DNA from: CALHVX01 sp964640725
GTDB taxonomy: Bacteria; Pseudomonadota; Gammaproteobacteria; Pseudomonadales; Azotimanducaceae
Assembly (NCBI GenBank): GCA_964640725.1
Contig: CAZXIJ010000011.1
Location: 1-64,000, forward strand
DNA length: 64,000 nucleotides
Direction of reading: 5' to 3'
Shown: piece after piece, positions 37,438 to 45,540 of the stretch
Layout of the letters: each line of letters opens with the position of its first letter
Numbering within the stretch: position 1 is the stretch's first letter
Program-made: the position numbers and the translations under genes
Notes under the pieces: generated by a model
Told to the model about the DNA's origin: nothing
Seen by the model: only the letters and a program-made list of their open reading frames with translations
The model's database searches: none

Positions 37438-38451
37438 TCAGGGTTCATCGGAGTGTGCCACGCCCGCCGCAGGCGCGTCAGCGGCTCGCGCCGACGTGGG
37501 TAGCTGCTGATGCCCGGGGTAGACCTTCAGTGCCGGATGTTCCTGCGCTAATTGCTTGAGGGCTGCGAGGCTGCCGGCGCTGCGGGCCACGTCCGCCGAA
37601 AAGGTGCCGGGCTCAACGCCGTGTTCCCACCCCCAGGCCGTGTGGGTGGCGTCGCCCAGGTACAGGTGCATGCCGTCGGCAGCCCGCGCAAGGTAGGCGG
37701 TGTGACCGGGGGTGTGGCCGGGCGTTGCCAGGGCGAAGAGGGATGCATCGCCGAACACGTCGACGACGGCGATCGCGTTGCTGGCAGCGCTGCTGCCGGT
37801 CGCTGCGTCGAACGGCCATTCCGAAATCGCGCTGCCGTTCTGCAGCAGCCGGTTGAAGGTGCCGCGGGTGAACAGCTGCTCAAAGCCCCGGGCGCGGGTT
37901 TCTCCGGGACCGGCGAACAGCGCCGTGCCCGGCGCGAGGTCGCTGATGCCCATGACGTGGTCCAGGTGCAGATGGGTGAGCAAGACGCCAGCGACGGGGC
38001 CGTCCAGGGCCTTGAGGATCTGCGCGGTGCTGGCTTCGATCTCCAGGGTCGACAGGTCCAGGGCCGCGGCGACGATCCAGCTCAGGGCCTCCGACGGGCC
38101 GTCGCGAAAGCGCTCCGACACCCCGCTGTCGACCATGAAGGTGCCGTGCTTCGGGTGCGTGATCAGGTGCAGATAGATCCCGATGGGTTCCGGCCGGTCT
38201 TGCAGCCCGGCGGCGATGGCTGCCGGATGATCCAGGTTGAGCAAGCCTTCGAGGGGAACCTGCCAGCGGGCTGAGCGCACGGTCCTTACGGCGAGCGGTC
38301 CGGGGCCCGCACGCAGGGCGCTTTGCAGGGCAGCCAGGGAGCTCGGCTGCCCGAGTGTCGACGGGCCCGCCGGGTGGTCGGTCAGGGAGCAGGCCGAGAG
38401 CAGTATCGCGAGGGCGAGCGGGACGAAGCGGGGCAGGGGCATCAGTTTCAT
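37438..38451 (-). CDS. MBL-fold hydrolase lipoprotein (lactonase-like)
   Basis: 337 residues. Signal peptide with lipobox LLSAC; mature domain is a metallo-hydrolase: LLTHLHLDHVMGI (H-x-H-x-D-H), HPKHGTFMVDSG, LATPGHTPGHTAYL, LYLGDATHTAW (metal-bridging Asp) and YPGHQQL (last His). The His after the bridging Asp and the layout are like N-acyl-homoserine-lactonase/glyoxalase II relatives, but substrate is unknown. Divergent from a LysR regulator that may control it, and followed by the exported RidA gene. Confidence 0.87.
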   Translation of the reverse strand: MKLMPLPRFVPLALAILLSACSLTDHPAGPSTLGQPSSLAALQSALRAGPGPLAVRTVRSARWQVPLEGLLNLDHPAAIAAGLQDRPEPIGIYLHLITHPKHGTFMVDSGVSERFRDGPSEALSWIVAAALDLSTLEIEASTAQILKALDGPVAGVLLTHLHLDHVMGISDLAPGTALFAGPGETRARGFEQLFTRGTFNRLLQNGSAISEWPFDAATGSSAASNAIAVVDVFGDASLFALATPGHTPGHTAYLARAADGMHLYLGDATHTAWGWEHGVEPGTFSADVARSAGSLAALKQLAQEHPALKVYPGHQQLPTSARAADAPAAGVAHSDEP

Positions 38452-38510
38452 GGGGTGTCCAGGTTCTAAGGGCTGAGTGGAGTCTCCTATGCTTGATAAC
38501 TGATATAAAT

Positions 38511-38524
38511 TGCCTGTTTAGGCA
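38511..38524. promoter_or_regulatory. Inverted repeat in the AT-rich divergent LysR/MBL spacer
   Basis: TGCCT-GTTT-AGGCA (38511-38524) in an unusually AT-rich stretch (38488-38550) between the divergent lipoprotein and lysR genes. A likely LysR binding site and double promoter region; no single -35/-10 pair stands out. Confidence 0.5.
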
Positions 38525-38581
38525 TGTTTATATGCGCAGATGCATGATTAAGATCCGCCACCTCATGGGAGCCTGCCCTCG

Positions 38582-39526
38582 ATGAGCACTGAGCCAACGG
38601 CTGCCGAGCCCCACGGGCTGCTGGACTGGGAGGCGGCGCAGACTTTTCTGGCCGTCGCTGAATCCGGCAGCTTCAGCGCCGCGGCCGCACAGCTGGGCCT
38701 GGGCCAGCCGGCGGTCAGCCGTCGTATTGCCAGCCTCGAGGCCCGGCTGGGTATCCAGCTCTTTGCCCGGGGGCGCAGCGGCGCGACGCTCACCACGAGC
38801 GCTGAGCCGCTGTTGCCGGCAGCTCGGGAGATGGCGCGCTGGGCCGGAGAGTTCCAGCGCGCCGGCGCGGGCTACGAGCAGAGGTTGTCCGGTGTGGTCC
38901 GGGTCGCGGCCCCGCCCGGGGTGGCCGTGGACTACCTGCCGCAGCTGGCCGAGCGCTGTCAGGCCCGGCATCCGGGGCTGCGCCTGGAGGTGCTTTCGGC
39001 GGTCGACTACGTGAACCTGGCGCGCGGTGAAGCCGATCTGGCGATCCGCGCGCAGGTCTCCAGAGAACCGGAGCTGGCGGTGCTCTTTGAGGCGCAGCAA
39101 CGGGTTGCGGTGTACGCCGCGCCCGGCTACGCCGCCACCCTGACCCCGCCCTGCGACTGGCAGGACCTCGCCTGGGTCACCTGGTCGGAACAGCGCCGCG
39201 CGGTGCCGCCGCGGCCTATGCTCGAGAAAGCAGTGCCGGATTTTCGGCCGGCTTTCAGCGCCGATGACTATCTGGTGCAGCGCTCCGCGGTGCTCGCGGG
39301 GCTCGGGGCCATGATCATGGGCGCCCCCCTCGGCAACATCAGCGTGCCGCTCGCGGATCCAGGGGCGCAGGGGCTGGTCGAGGTGCCCATGAAGGTGCAG
39401 TTGCCGGCGGCAGTCGTTGCGCTGGTCTGTGCCAAAAGTGCCCGCTATGTGCCGCGGGTTGCGGCGGCGGCGCGGCTTATGATCGAGGCGATGACCGAAG
39501 CGGGGCTGCAGGCGCCAGCTGACTGA
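38582..39526 (+). CDS. LysR-family transcriptional regulator
   Basis: 314 residues. Winged HTH at ~15-75 (AAQTFLAVAESGSFSAAAAQ, LGLGQPAVSRRIASLEARLG), followed by a type 2 periplasmic-binding effector domain (VRVAAPPGVAVDYLPQLAER, AIRAQVSREPEL, ADDYLVQRSAVLAGLGA). Divergently transcribed from the MBL lipoprotein operon, which is the most likely target along with itself. Confidence 0.93.
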   Translation: MSTEPTAAEPHGLLDWEAAQTFLAVAESGSFSAAAAQLGLGQPAVSRRIASLEARLGIQLFARGRSGATLTTSAEPLLPAAREMARWAGEFQRAGAGYEQRLSGVVRVAAPPGVAVDYLPQLAERCQARHPGLRLEVLSAVDYVNLARGEADLAIRAQVSREPELAVLFEAQQRVAVYAAPGYAATLTPPCDWQDLAWVTWSEQRRAVPPRPMLEKAVPDFRPAFSADDYLVQRSAVLAGLGAMIMGAPLGNISVPLADPGAQGLVEVPMKVQLPAAVVALVCAKSARYVPRVAAAARLMIEAMTEAGLQAPAD

Positions 39527-39588
39527 TCAGGTATTCTTGCGCAGCCGGCGCTCTGCTTGCTGCGGGCAGACTTATAGGGGACTGGTGC

Positions 39589-40854
39589 ATGATCGTCGTT
39601 CGAATGCTTGTTGCGGGGGCGTTGGCTCTTGCGGTGCTTGTGGGGTGTGCGTCGGGCACCGGCTCCGTAGCCTCTGCAACGTCTGGGTCGACCGCCGCGG
39701 AACCGGCCGCGCTGCCGGCCTATGTGCCCACGACCCCGGCGGCAAAAGCCGTTCACGCCGAGCTGCGCCCTGCTGCGCAGGCGGAAGGCATGCTGTTTCT
39801 GAAAGGCGAGGCCAAGATCTACGCCTTCCGCAACCAGCACCAGATTGCTCCCACGCGTCTGGTGCGCGGGTCAGCGACGCCCCTGGATCTGCCGCTGGCG
39901 CTGCAGGATTTTGAAGACCTGGCCATTGTGCTTGGCGAGCGCAGCCTGTCTCTGGACGAGTACATGGCACAGCAGCAAACGGCTGGCATTCTGGTCGTCA
40001 AAGATGGGCAGGTCGTTTTTGAGCGCTACGGTCTGGGCAACGATGCCAACAGTCGCTGGGTCTCCTTCTCGGTCGCCAAAAGTCTGGTGTCACTGCTGTA
40101 CGGCGCGGCGCTTCAAGACGGCCTGATCAACAGTCTCGACGACCCGGTGACGGACTACCTGCCGCCGCTCAAGAATTCCGCCTACAGCGAGACCAGCCTG
40201 CACCACCTCCTGCAAATGGCCTCTGGCGTGCAGTGGAACGAGGACTACGCAGATCCGCAGTCTGACGTTGCCAGCGCCGACTACCGGACCCTCGCGCTGT
40301 ACGAACACCTTCGCGACAAGGCGCGCACGGCGCCGCCGGGAGAACGCTTCAACTACAACACCGCCGAAACCAATCTGGCGGGCACGCTGCTGCGCAGCGC
40401 GATCGGCAACAATCTGTCGAACTATCTGCAGAACAAGATCTGGCAGCCGTTTGGCATGTCCTCTGATGCCTACTGGCTGCTCACGGAACCCGGCGGCGGC
40501 GAGTTTGGGGGCTGCTGCATCAACGCGACGCTCCGTGACTACGCGCGCATTGGCCTGTTTGCCCTGGCGGACGGCGTGCTGGCCGACGGCACCCGGGTCC
40601 TGCCGGAAGGCTGGATGGCGCAGTCCACAGCGCCGTCAAAAGGCTACGAAGGCTACGGCTATTTCTGGTGGCTGACGCAAGGCGCCGCTTACCGGGCCTC
40701 TGGCATCTTTGGCCAGAGCATCTATATCAACCCCGAGCAGAACCTGGTGATTGCCGTACACAGCGCGCACGACGCGGCCGACAGCGAAGCGGACTGGGCC
40801 TGGCTCGAAGCCATGCAACAGGCCTTCGCAGACCGGCTGCGCGACGACAGCTAG
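39589..40854 (+). CDS. Serine beta-lactamase-fold hydrolase lipoprotein
   Basis: 421 residues. Lipobox LVGC after a short signal peptide. The penicillin-binding/class C-type fold shows SFSVAKSLVSLLYG (S-x-x-K nucleophile), RFNYNTAETNLAG (Tyr of the Y-x-N-type motif) and a C-terminal ASGIFGQSIYINPEQNLVIAV. It resembles 6-aminohexanoate-dimer hydrolase (NylB-like) and esterase relatives more than true beta-lactamases. Its TAG stop shares CTAG with the convergent lipase stop (40851-40854). Confidence 0.88.
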   Translation: MIVVRMLVAGALALAVLVGCASGTGSVASATSGSTAAEPAALPAYVPTTPAAKAVHAELRPAAQAEGMLFLKGEAKIYAFRNQHQIAPTRLVRGSATPLDLPLALQDFEDLAIVLGERSLSLDEYMAQQQTAGILVVKDGQVVFERYGLGNDANSRWVSFSVAKSLVSLLYGAALQDGLINSLDDPVTDYLPPLKNSAYSETSLHHLLQMASGVQWNEDYADPQSDVASADYRTLALYEHLRDKARTAPPGERFNYNTAETNLAGTLLRSAIGNNLSNYLQNKIWQPFGMSSDAYWLLTEPGGGEFGGCCINATLRDYARIGLFALADGVLADGTRVLPEGWMAQSTAPSKGYEGYGYFWWLTQGAAYRASGIFGQSIYINPEQNLVIAVHSAHDAADSEADWAWLEAMQQAFADRLRDDS

Positions 40855-42137
40855 CGCGCCCCGCGCGCCGAAGCGGGCCCGCGCTTGCTGGCGCTGTCGT
40901 ACGGCAGCGTCGCGCAGTTGCTTTCGATGGGTGCACCCGAAAACGCTGCAGCAGCGAACGAGGTTGAGTCCTCAAGAGACCGGTTAAGTGCGGTGAGATG
41001 GTCAAAGCCTGCATAGACCCGGGCGGAGACGGCCGTACCGGCGGCACAGGCCGCTTTTGCAAACTGGGCCTGCATCCGTGGCGGCGTATCTGCATCTGCA
41101 GATCCGGTGCCCACGAACAGGGGGATCGGCAGGGCCAGGGTCGGAAATCCCATGTGCTGGTATGCCTGCGCAATCTGTTCGCTGACGGCAGCCTTAAACA
41201 CCTCGTCGTGGGTGAGCTGCAACTGCTCGATTGTGCGACGCATGTCGCGGTTGCAGACCGTCGCGACAGAACGCACGACAGGCAGCGCATCGGTGCGAAT
41301 GAGCGCGGCGCTGTCGAAGGTCGGATCGATATAGTCCAGCAGGCTCAAAACCAGGAAGTTGTAGCCGAGCTTGGGGTCGACAACGTCTCGGGGGCGCGCT
41401 CTGCGCAGGGCGGCAACGGCCTCAGGCGAGAAATACGGGACGCCGGTCGCGATCACGGCGCGCAGATCAAGCTCCGGCGCGTAGGTCCGGGCGTAGCCGG
41501 CGGTGGCGATGGCAGCGCCGGCGCCCTGGGACTGGCCGGCAACCAGCACGCTGTCGGTCACGGGAAAGTTTGCGGACTGCACTGCGCGGATGGCGTCCAG
41601 GTTGCTGTAGGCCTCCGGCCGGGTCGCCATGTAGGGATGCGTGCCTGGCGTGCCGAGCCCCTGGTAGTCAGACGTGACGATGGCGTAACCGCGCTCGATC
41701 CAGCTTTGCAGGTGAGCCTGATGAAAGGGCACGTAGCCCGTCCAGCTGGGCGCGCAGATGTCCGCAATACCGACAGTGCCGTGGGACCACAACAACAGAG
41801 GCCAACCGCCCGCAGGCGGGGTGCCCGGTGGCAGAAACAGGGCGCCCGACACCGCAATGCGGGAGGTGCCGCCGATGCCGTCGGTGGAGGTGTAGAGCAG
41901 CCGCAGGTTGGTCGCTGCGCCTGGCACCCGCTGATGGGCAGCGAGGGGCTCCTGGCGCAGCAGTCGGCCGGCTGCTTGCGGGAGCGCGCTGTCGTAGCGG
42001 TAAAACGGCGAGACGCCGCCATCGCCCAGGGTTGCCCGATCGTGCCGGGAAGGCGGTGGCTTATCGGTCGCCGGCGCAGCGCAGGCACCGGCCAGGACTG
42101 CTGCGAGCAGCGCTGCGGCGATGGGGGTTTTGCTCAT
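40851..42137 (-). CDS. Exported secretory-lipase-family hydrolase
   Basis: 428 residues, N-terminal signal (AALLAAVLAGACAAP, possibly lipidated). Alpha/beta hydrolase of the LIP/secretory lipase group: PLLLWSHGTVGIADICAP, RGYAIVTSDYQGLGTPGTHP, VAGQSQGAGAAIATAGY (nucleophile Ser in G-x-S-x-G), FVGTGSADADTPP (Asp) and YAGFDHLTAL (His). Likely hydrolyses triglycerides or other esters outside the cytoplasm. Precedes addA with a 10-bp gap in its direction of transcription reversed, i.e. it lies downstream of addA. Confidence 0.87.
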   Translation of the reverse strand: MSKTPIAAALLAAVLAGACAAPATDKPPPSRHDRATLGDGGVSPFYRYDSALPQAAGRLLRQEPLAAHQRVPGAATNLRLLYTSTDGIGGTSRIAVSGALFLPPGTPPAGGWPLLLWSHGTVGIADICAPSWTGYVPFHQAHLQSWIERGYAIVTSDYQGLGTPGTHPYMATRPEAYSNLDAIRAVQSANFPVTDSVLVAGQSQGAGAAIATAGYARTYAPELDLRAVIATGVPYFSPEAVAALRRARPRDVVDPKLGYNFLVLSLLDYIDPTFDSAALIRTDALPVVRSVATVCNRDMRRTIEQLQLTHDEVFKAAVSEQIAQAYQHMGFPTLALPIPLFVGTGSADADTPPRMQAQFAKAACAAGTAVSARVYAGFDHLTALNRSLEDSTSFAAAAFSGAPIESNCATLPYDSASKRGPASARGAR

Positions 42138-42147
42138 TGGGCTTTAC

Positions 42148-45100
42148 TCACAGGTGGTCTGCGCTGCGCTCGTCCGAGACGATCTTGAGCGCGCCGTGCA
42201 TGGGCAGATAGAGCGCGGTGACCGTGGGCCGAGATTCGATGCCGGCGTACAGCGCGCGGTAGCGCTCCAGCTGGCCGCGGTAGCGGTCGGCCTGTTCCGC
42301 CAGGTAGTGATCCAGGCCACCGCCCTCGTGGCGCCCTGACTTGTAGTCGACGATCCAGCGGTTGCCGTCCCGGTCCACAAATGTCCGGTCGATGATCGCG
42401 CTTACCAGCTCGCCGCCGACCAGGCCCGTGAGGGGGACCTCGCATCCGGCATCCTGGTGTGCGCAGCTCAGCAGCCACTGGCCATCGGCGGTGTCCAGGG
42501 TGTGCTCAAAGCCCTCTGTGATGCGAGCAGCCAGGTCGTCCAGCTGCTCGACTTTAACGCCAAGCCCGCGCAGCAGCGTTGGCACCCGCGCCGCGAGCCG
42601 TGCGCGTTCCGCGGCTGTCAGGTTTTCCGCTCCCAATTGCCCGACGCGTTCCAGCAGGCGGTGCAACACCGTGCCGGAGAGCCTGGCGGCAAGGCCGGCC
42701 CAGTCGTACTCAACGGGCGTGCTGGGCTCGCGTTGTGGCAGGGCCGGCTCCCAGGCGAGGACCGGCGGGGCCGGCGGGCGCCATCGGTCGGCCACGCGGT
42801 GCAGCAGCTGGTCCTGGGCGTCATCCTGTTCTTCGGCTGGCGCAGCGCCCGGCGCGGGCTCCGCCGGCTCGCTCTGGGCTGCCAGGAACGCAGGCTCTGC
42901 GGTCTGCCAAAGCTCGGCAAGCAGCGCGCCGGAAACCGGCTTGAAGGCCTTGTCAGAAGGTTCCAGCGTTGCACTCAGCAACAGCTGCTCCCGGGCTCGG
43001 GTCGTGGCCACATACAGCAGGCGCTGGGTCTCATAGCGGTCCCGGCGCCGCTGCTCGTCATGGATCAGGGAAATCAGCGGGTCTTTGTCCTGCTCTGCGC
43101 TGGCGCTGCGCAGCGGCGCGAGCAACATCTGCTCGCCGCGCACGCGGTCGGTGAACGGCAGCCAGTGCAGCAGCTGCGTGTCGGCGCCCCGGGACTTTCG
43201 GTGCAGTCCGGGCAGCACGACCAGATCCCACTCCAGACCCTTGGCGCCGTGCACCGTGAGGACCTCGATACGCACGTCATCGCTGGGCGGATCGCCCTCG
43301 GTGCGAATCTCGCCGAGCCGGTCGAGAAAATCGTTCCAGTCCCGCAGCGCGCCCGCGTTCTCTGCCGATTCCAGCGTATCCAGGAACAGCTGCGCGTCGC
43401 GGGCATCGACCGCGGGGTCTGCGCAGCAGGCGAGGCCGCCGAGACGTTGCCAGGCACCCTCGACCATAGCCCGCAGGCTCAGCTGCCCCCGGTGCTGGCT
43501 GGCATCCTCCAGCAGCGCGCGCACGGGTTCGGCGCGATCGCGCTCCGGCTGTGGCAACGCCGCCAGCGCGGCGCTGCTGAGCAGGCCTTCCGGGTGCTCT
43601 GCGAGGGCCAGCAGGCTCGTAAGCGTCAGCCCGCAGCTGCGCCCGCGCAGGACGGCGAGCAGCGCGGTCCGGTTCGCCGGCATGCTCAGCACCCGGGTCA
43701 GAGCCAGCAGGTCCTGAGCGACGGGACGATCCAGCAGCGGGTCCAGGGCAACGGCGCGATAGCGCAGTCCGTGCCGGTTCAGGGCCGGCAGGATGTGCTT
43801 CAAGTGGCTGCGGGAGCGCACGATCACCGCGGCGCGAAAGTGCGGGTTGTCCCGGGCATCCGCAATCGCGCCGGCCAGCGCGGTCGCAATCTGTTCGCCT
43901 TCGGTAACGGTATCCGGCGCTGCGATGTGCTGCACGGCCGGCACGTTGGCCGAGCGTCGCGCCGGCGCTGAGGGCGTGTAGCGGATCGCGCCAGCGGCGA
44001 CATTTTCCTGCTCGGGAAAAACCAGAGCGAGGCTGGTGTTCACCCAGTCCACGACCCCGGGCCGGGAACGGAAATTTTGCGTGAGCGTCAGCGGCTCGAG
44101 GACGACGCTGCCGATACCCTCGTCCCGGGCGCGCAGGAACAGCCCCACTTCGGCCTCCCGGAAGCGGTAAATCGACTGCATGGGATCGCCCACGGCAAAC
44201 AGCGTGCGGCCATCGCCAGGTTCCCAGCCTGCAGTCAGCTTTTCCAGCAGGTGGAACTGGGTCCAGTTGGTGTCCTGAAACTCGTCGACCAGGATGTGAC
44301 GAATGCGCCGGTCCAGGTACAGCCCGAGATCCGTATAGCCGTGCTCTTCATCGCCCAGCCCGTGCAGCGCCGCGGCAGCCAGGCCGACATAGTCGGTCTC
44401 GCCGAGCCGGGCGAACAGCAGTTCCAGTTCCGTGGCGCTGCGCCGGAGCACGGTGACCAGCGCGTCCAGGGCCGCCCACTGCGCGTCGCTGTAGCGTGGC
44501 GCTGGCGCCTTGCGCGCCTGGGCCAGGGCCTCGATGAACGGCGTGTTGGCGCAGAGTGCTTCGTGGAAGGGCGCAAAGCGCGCCTTGAGCTCGGACTGCG
44601 CGTCGAAGCCAAAATTTTTGTTCACCCCGCCGAAGGTGCGGGCCGTGTCCTTGCCGGTCAGGAAGACCTCTGCCAGGGCGCGCCAACCAGGCACGGTATC
44701 CGGTTCGCCATCGGGCAGCGCCGGCGCGCTCGCCATGGCCGTCACCGGGCTGTGCGACCCCCGCGCGACCAGAACTTGCGCGGCTTCGGCAATGCAGGAC
44801 CGCAGCCCCTCGTCGCTCAGGCCGTTGCGGGCCAGGGCCGACGCGAGCGCGGTGCTGGCCTGGGCCAGGCGCTCGCGCACCAGCTCGGCGAGCGTGTCCT
44901 CCAGCGCATCGCGATGGACATCGCCGGTCTGGGCCAGCGCCTGCAGCCAGCGTTCCCGTTGTCCGAGCATGTCGATCAGCAATTCTTCGAGCCGCTGCTG
45001 GTTATTGTCCAGCCACTGCAGCACGGTGCCGATCGCCGGGCGGAGGGTGGGGTCCTGCGCGCCCTGGTCGAGCACGCGCCGCGCGGCCTGGCGATAGATG

Positions 45101-45540
45101 CTGCGGCTGTCCTCGGCCGGGGTCGGGACCGGTCCGAGCTGGGTCGCGACCGGCATGGTCGCAGTCAGGAAGCGGTTGAAGGAGTCGATGGTGCGAATCA
45201 TCAGGCGCTGGGGCTGTTCGAGCAGTCGCCACTGCGCGATCTTTGGGCGCAGCCTGCGGCTGGCCTTGACCAGCCCCTGTTCGTGAGCCTCATCGCTTGT
45301 GAAATCCGGCGCCAGCACTTTGAGCACCCGGGCGCGCATTTCGCCAGCGGCCTTGCGGGTGAAAGTGATGGCGAGGATTTCTTCCGGGGCTTCAGCGATG
45401 GCCAGCAGGTTCAGGTAGCGCTCGACCAGCAGCGTCGTTTTGCCAGAGCCCGCCGGGGCCTGCACGATGACCGAGCGCTCGACGTCGACGGCGGCGACCC
45501 GGGCGGCGCCGTCATCCGATGGGGGTTGATGCTCAGTCAT
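42148..45540 (-). CDS. addA: AddA-like UvrD helicase-nuclease
   Basis: 1130 residues. Superfamily 1 helicase with Walker A QAPAGSGKTTLLVERYL at residue ~27, EILAITFTRKAAGEMRARV (motif Ia), ILVDEFQDTNWTQFHLLE (DExQ, motif II), FAVGDPMQSIYRFREAEVGL (III), VLTVHGAKGLEWDLVVLP (V) and LLYVATTRAREQLLL (VI). The C-terminus is a PD-(D/E)XK nuclease (AIIDRTFVDRDGNRWIVDYK, with D and DYK). It processes double-strand break ends for RecA loading. It overlaps addB by 8 bp; the two encode the AddAB-type complex that stands in for RecBCD. Confidence 0.92.
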   Translation of the reverse strand: MTEHQPPSDDGAARVAAVDVERSVIVQAPAGSGKTTLLVERYLNLLAIAEAPEEILAITFTRKAAGEMRARVLKVLAPDFTSDEAHEQGLVKASRRLRPKIAQWRLLEQPQRLMIRTIDSFNRFLTATMPVATQLGPVPTPAEDSRSIYRQAARRVLDQGAQDPTLRPAIGTVLQWLDNNQQRLEELLIDMLGQRERWLQALAQTGDVHRDALEDTLAELVRERLAQASTALASALARNGLSDEGLRSCIAEAAQVLVARGSHSPVTAMASAPALPDGEPDTVPGWRALAEVFLTGKDTARTFGGVNKNFGFDAQSELKARFAPFHEALCANTPFIEALAQARKAPAPRYSDAQWAALDALVTVLRRSATELELLFARLGETDYVGLAAAALHGLGDEEHGYTDLGLYLDRRIRHILVDEFQDTNWTQFHLLEKLTAGWEPGDGRTLFAVGDPMQSIYRFREAEVGLFLRARDEGIGSVVLEPLTLTQNFRSRPGVVDWVNTSLALVFPEQENVAAGAIRYTPSAPARRSANVPAVQHIAAPDTVTEGEQIATALAGAIADARDNPHFRAAVIVRSRSHLKHILPALNRHGLRYRAVALDPLLDRPVAQDLLALTRVLSMPANRTALLAVLRGRSCGLTLTSLLALAEHPEGLLSSAALAALPQPERDRAEPVRALLEDASQHRGQLSLRAMVEGAWQRLGGLACCADPAVDARDAQLFLDTLESAENAGALRDWNDFLDRLGEIRTEGDPPSDDVRIEVLTVHGAKGLEWDLVVLPGLHRKSRGADTQLLHWLPFTDRVRGEQMLLAPLRSASAEQDKDPLISLIHDEQRRRDRYETQRLLYVATTRAREQLLLSATLEPSDKAFKPVSGALLAELWQTAEPAFLAAQSEPAEPAPGAAPAEEQDDAQDQLLHRVADRWRPPAPPVLAWEPALPQREPSTPVEYDWAGLAARLSGTVLHRLLERVGQLGAENLTAAERARLAARVPTLLRGLGVKVEQLDDLAARITEGFEHTLDTADGQWLLSCAHQDAGCEVPLTGLVGGELVSAIIDRTFVDRDGNRWIVDYKSGRHEGGGLDHYLAEQADRYRGQLERYRALYAGIESRPTVTALYLPMHGALKIVSDERSADHL

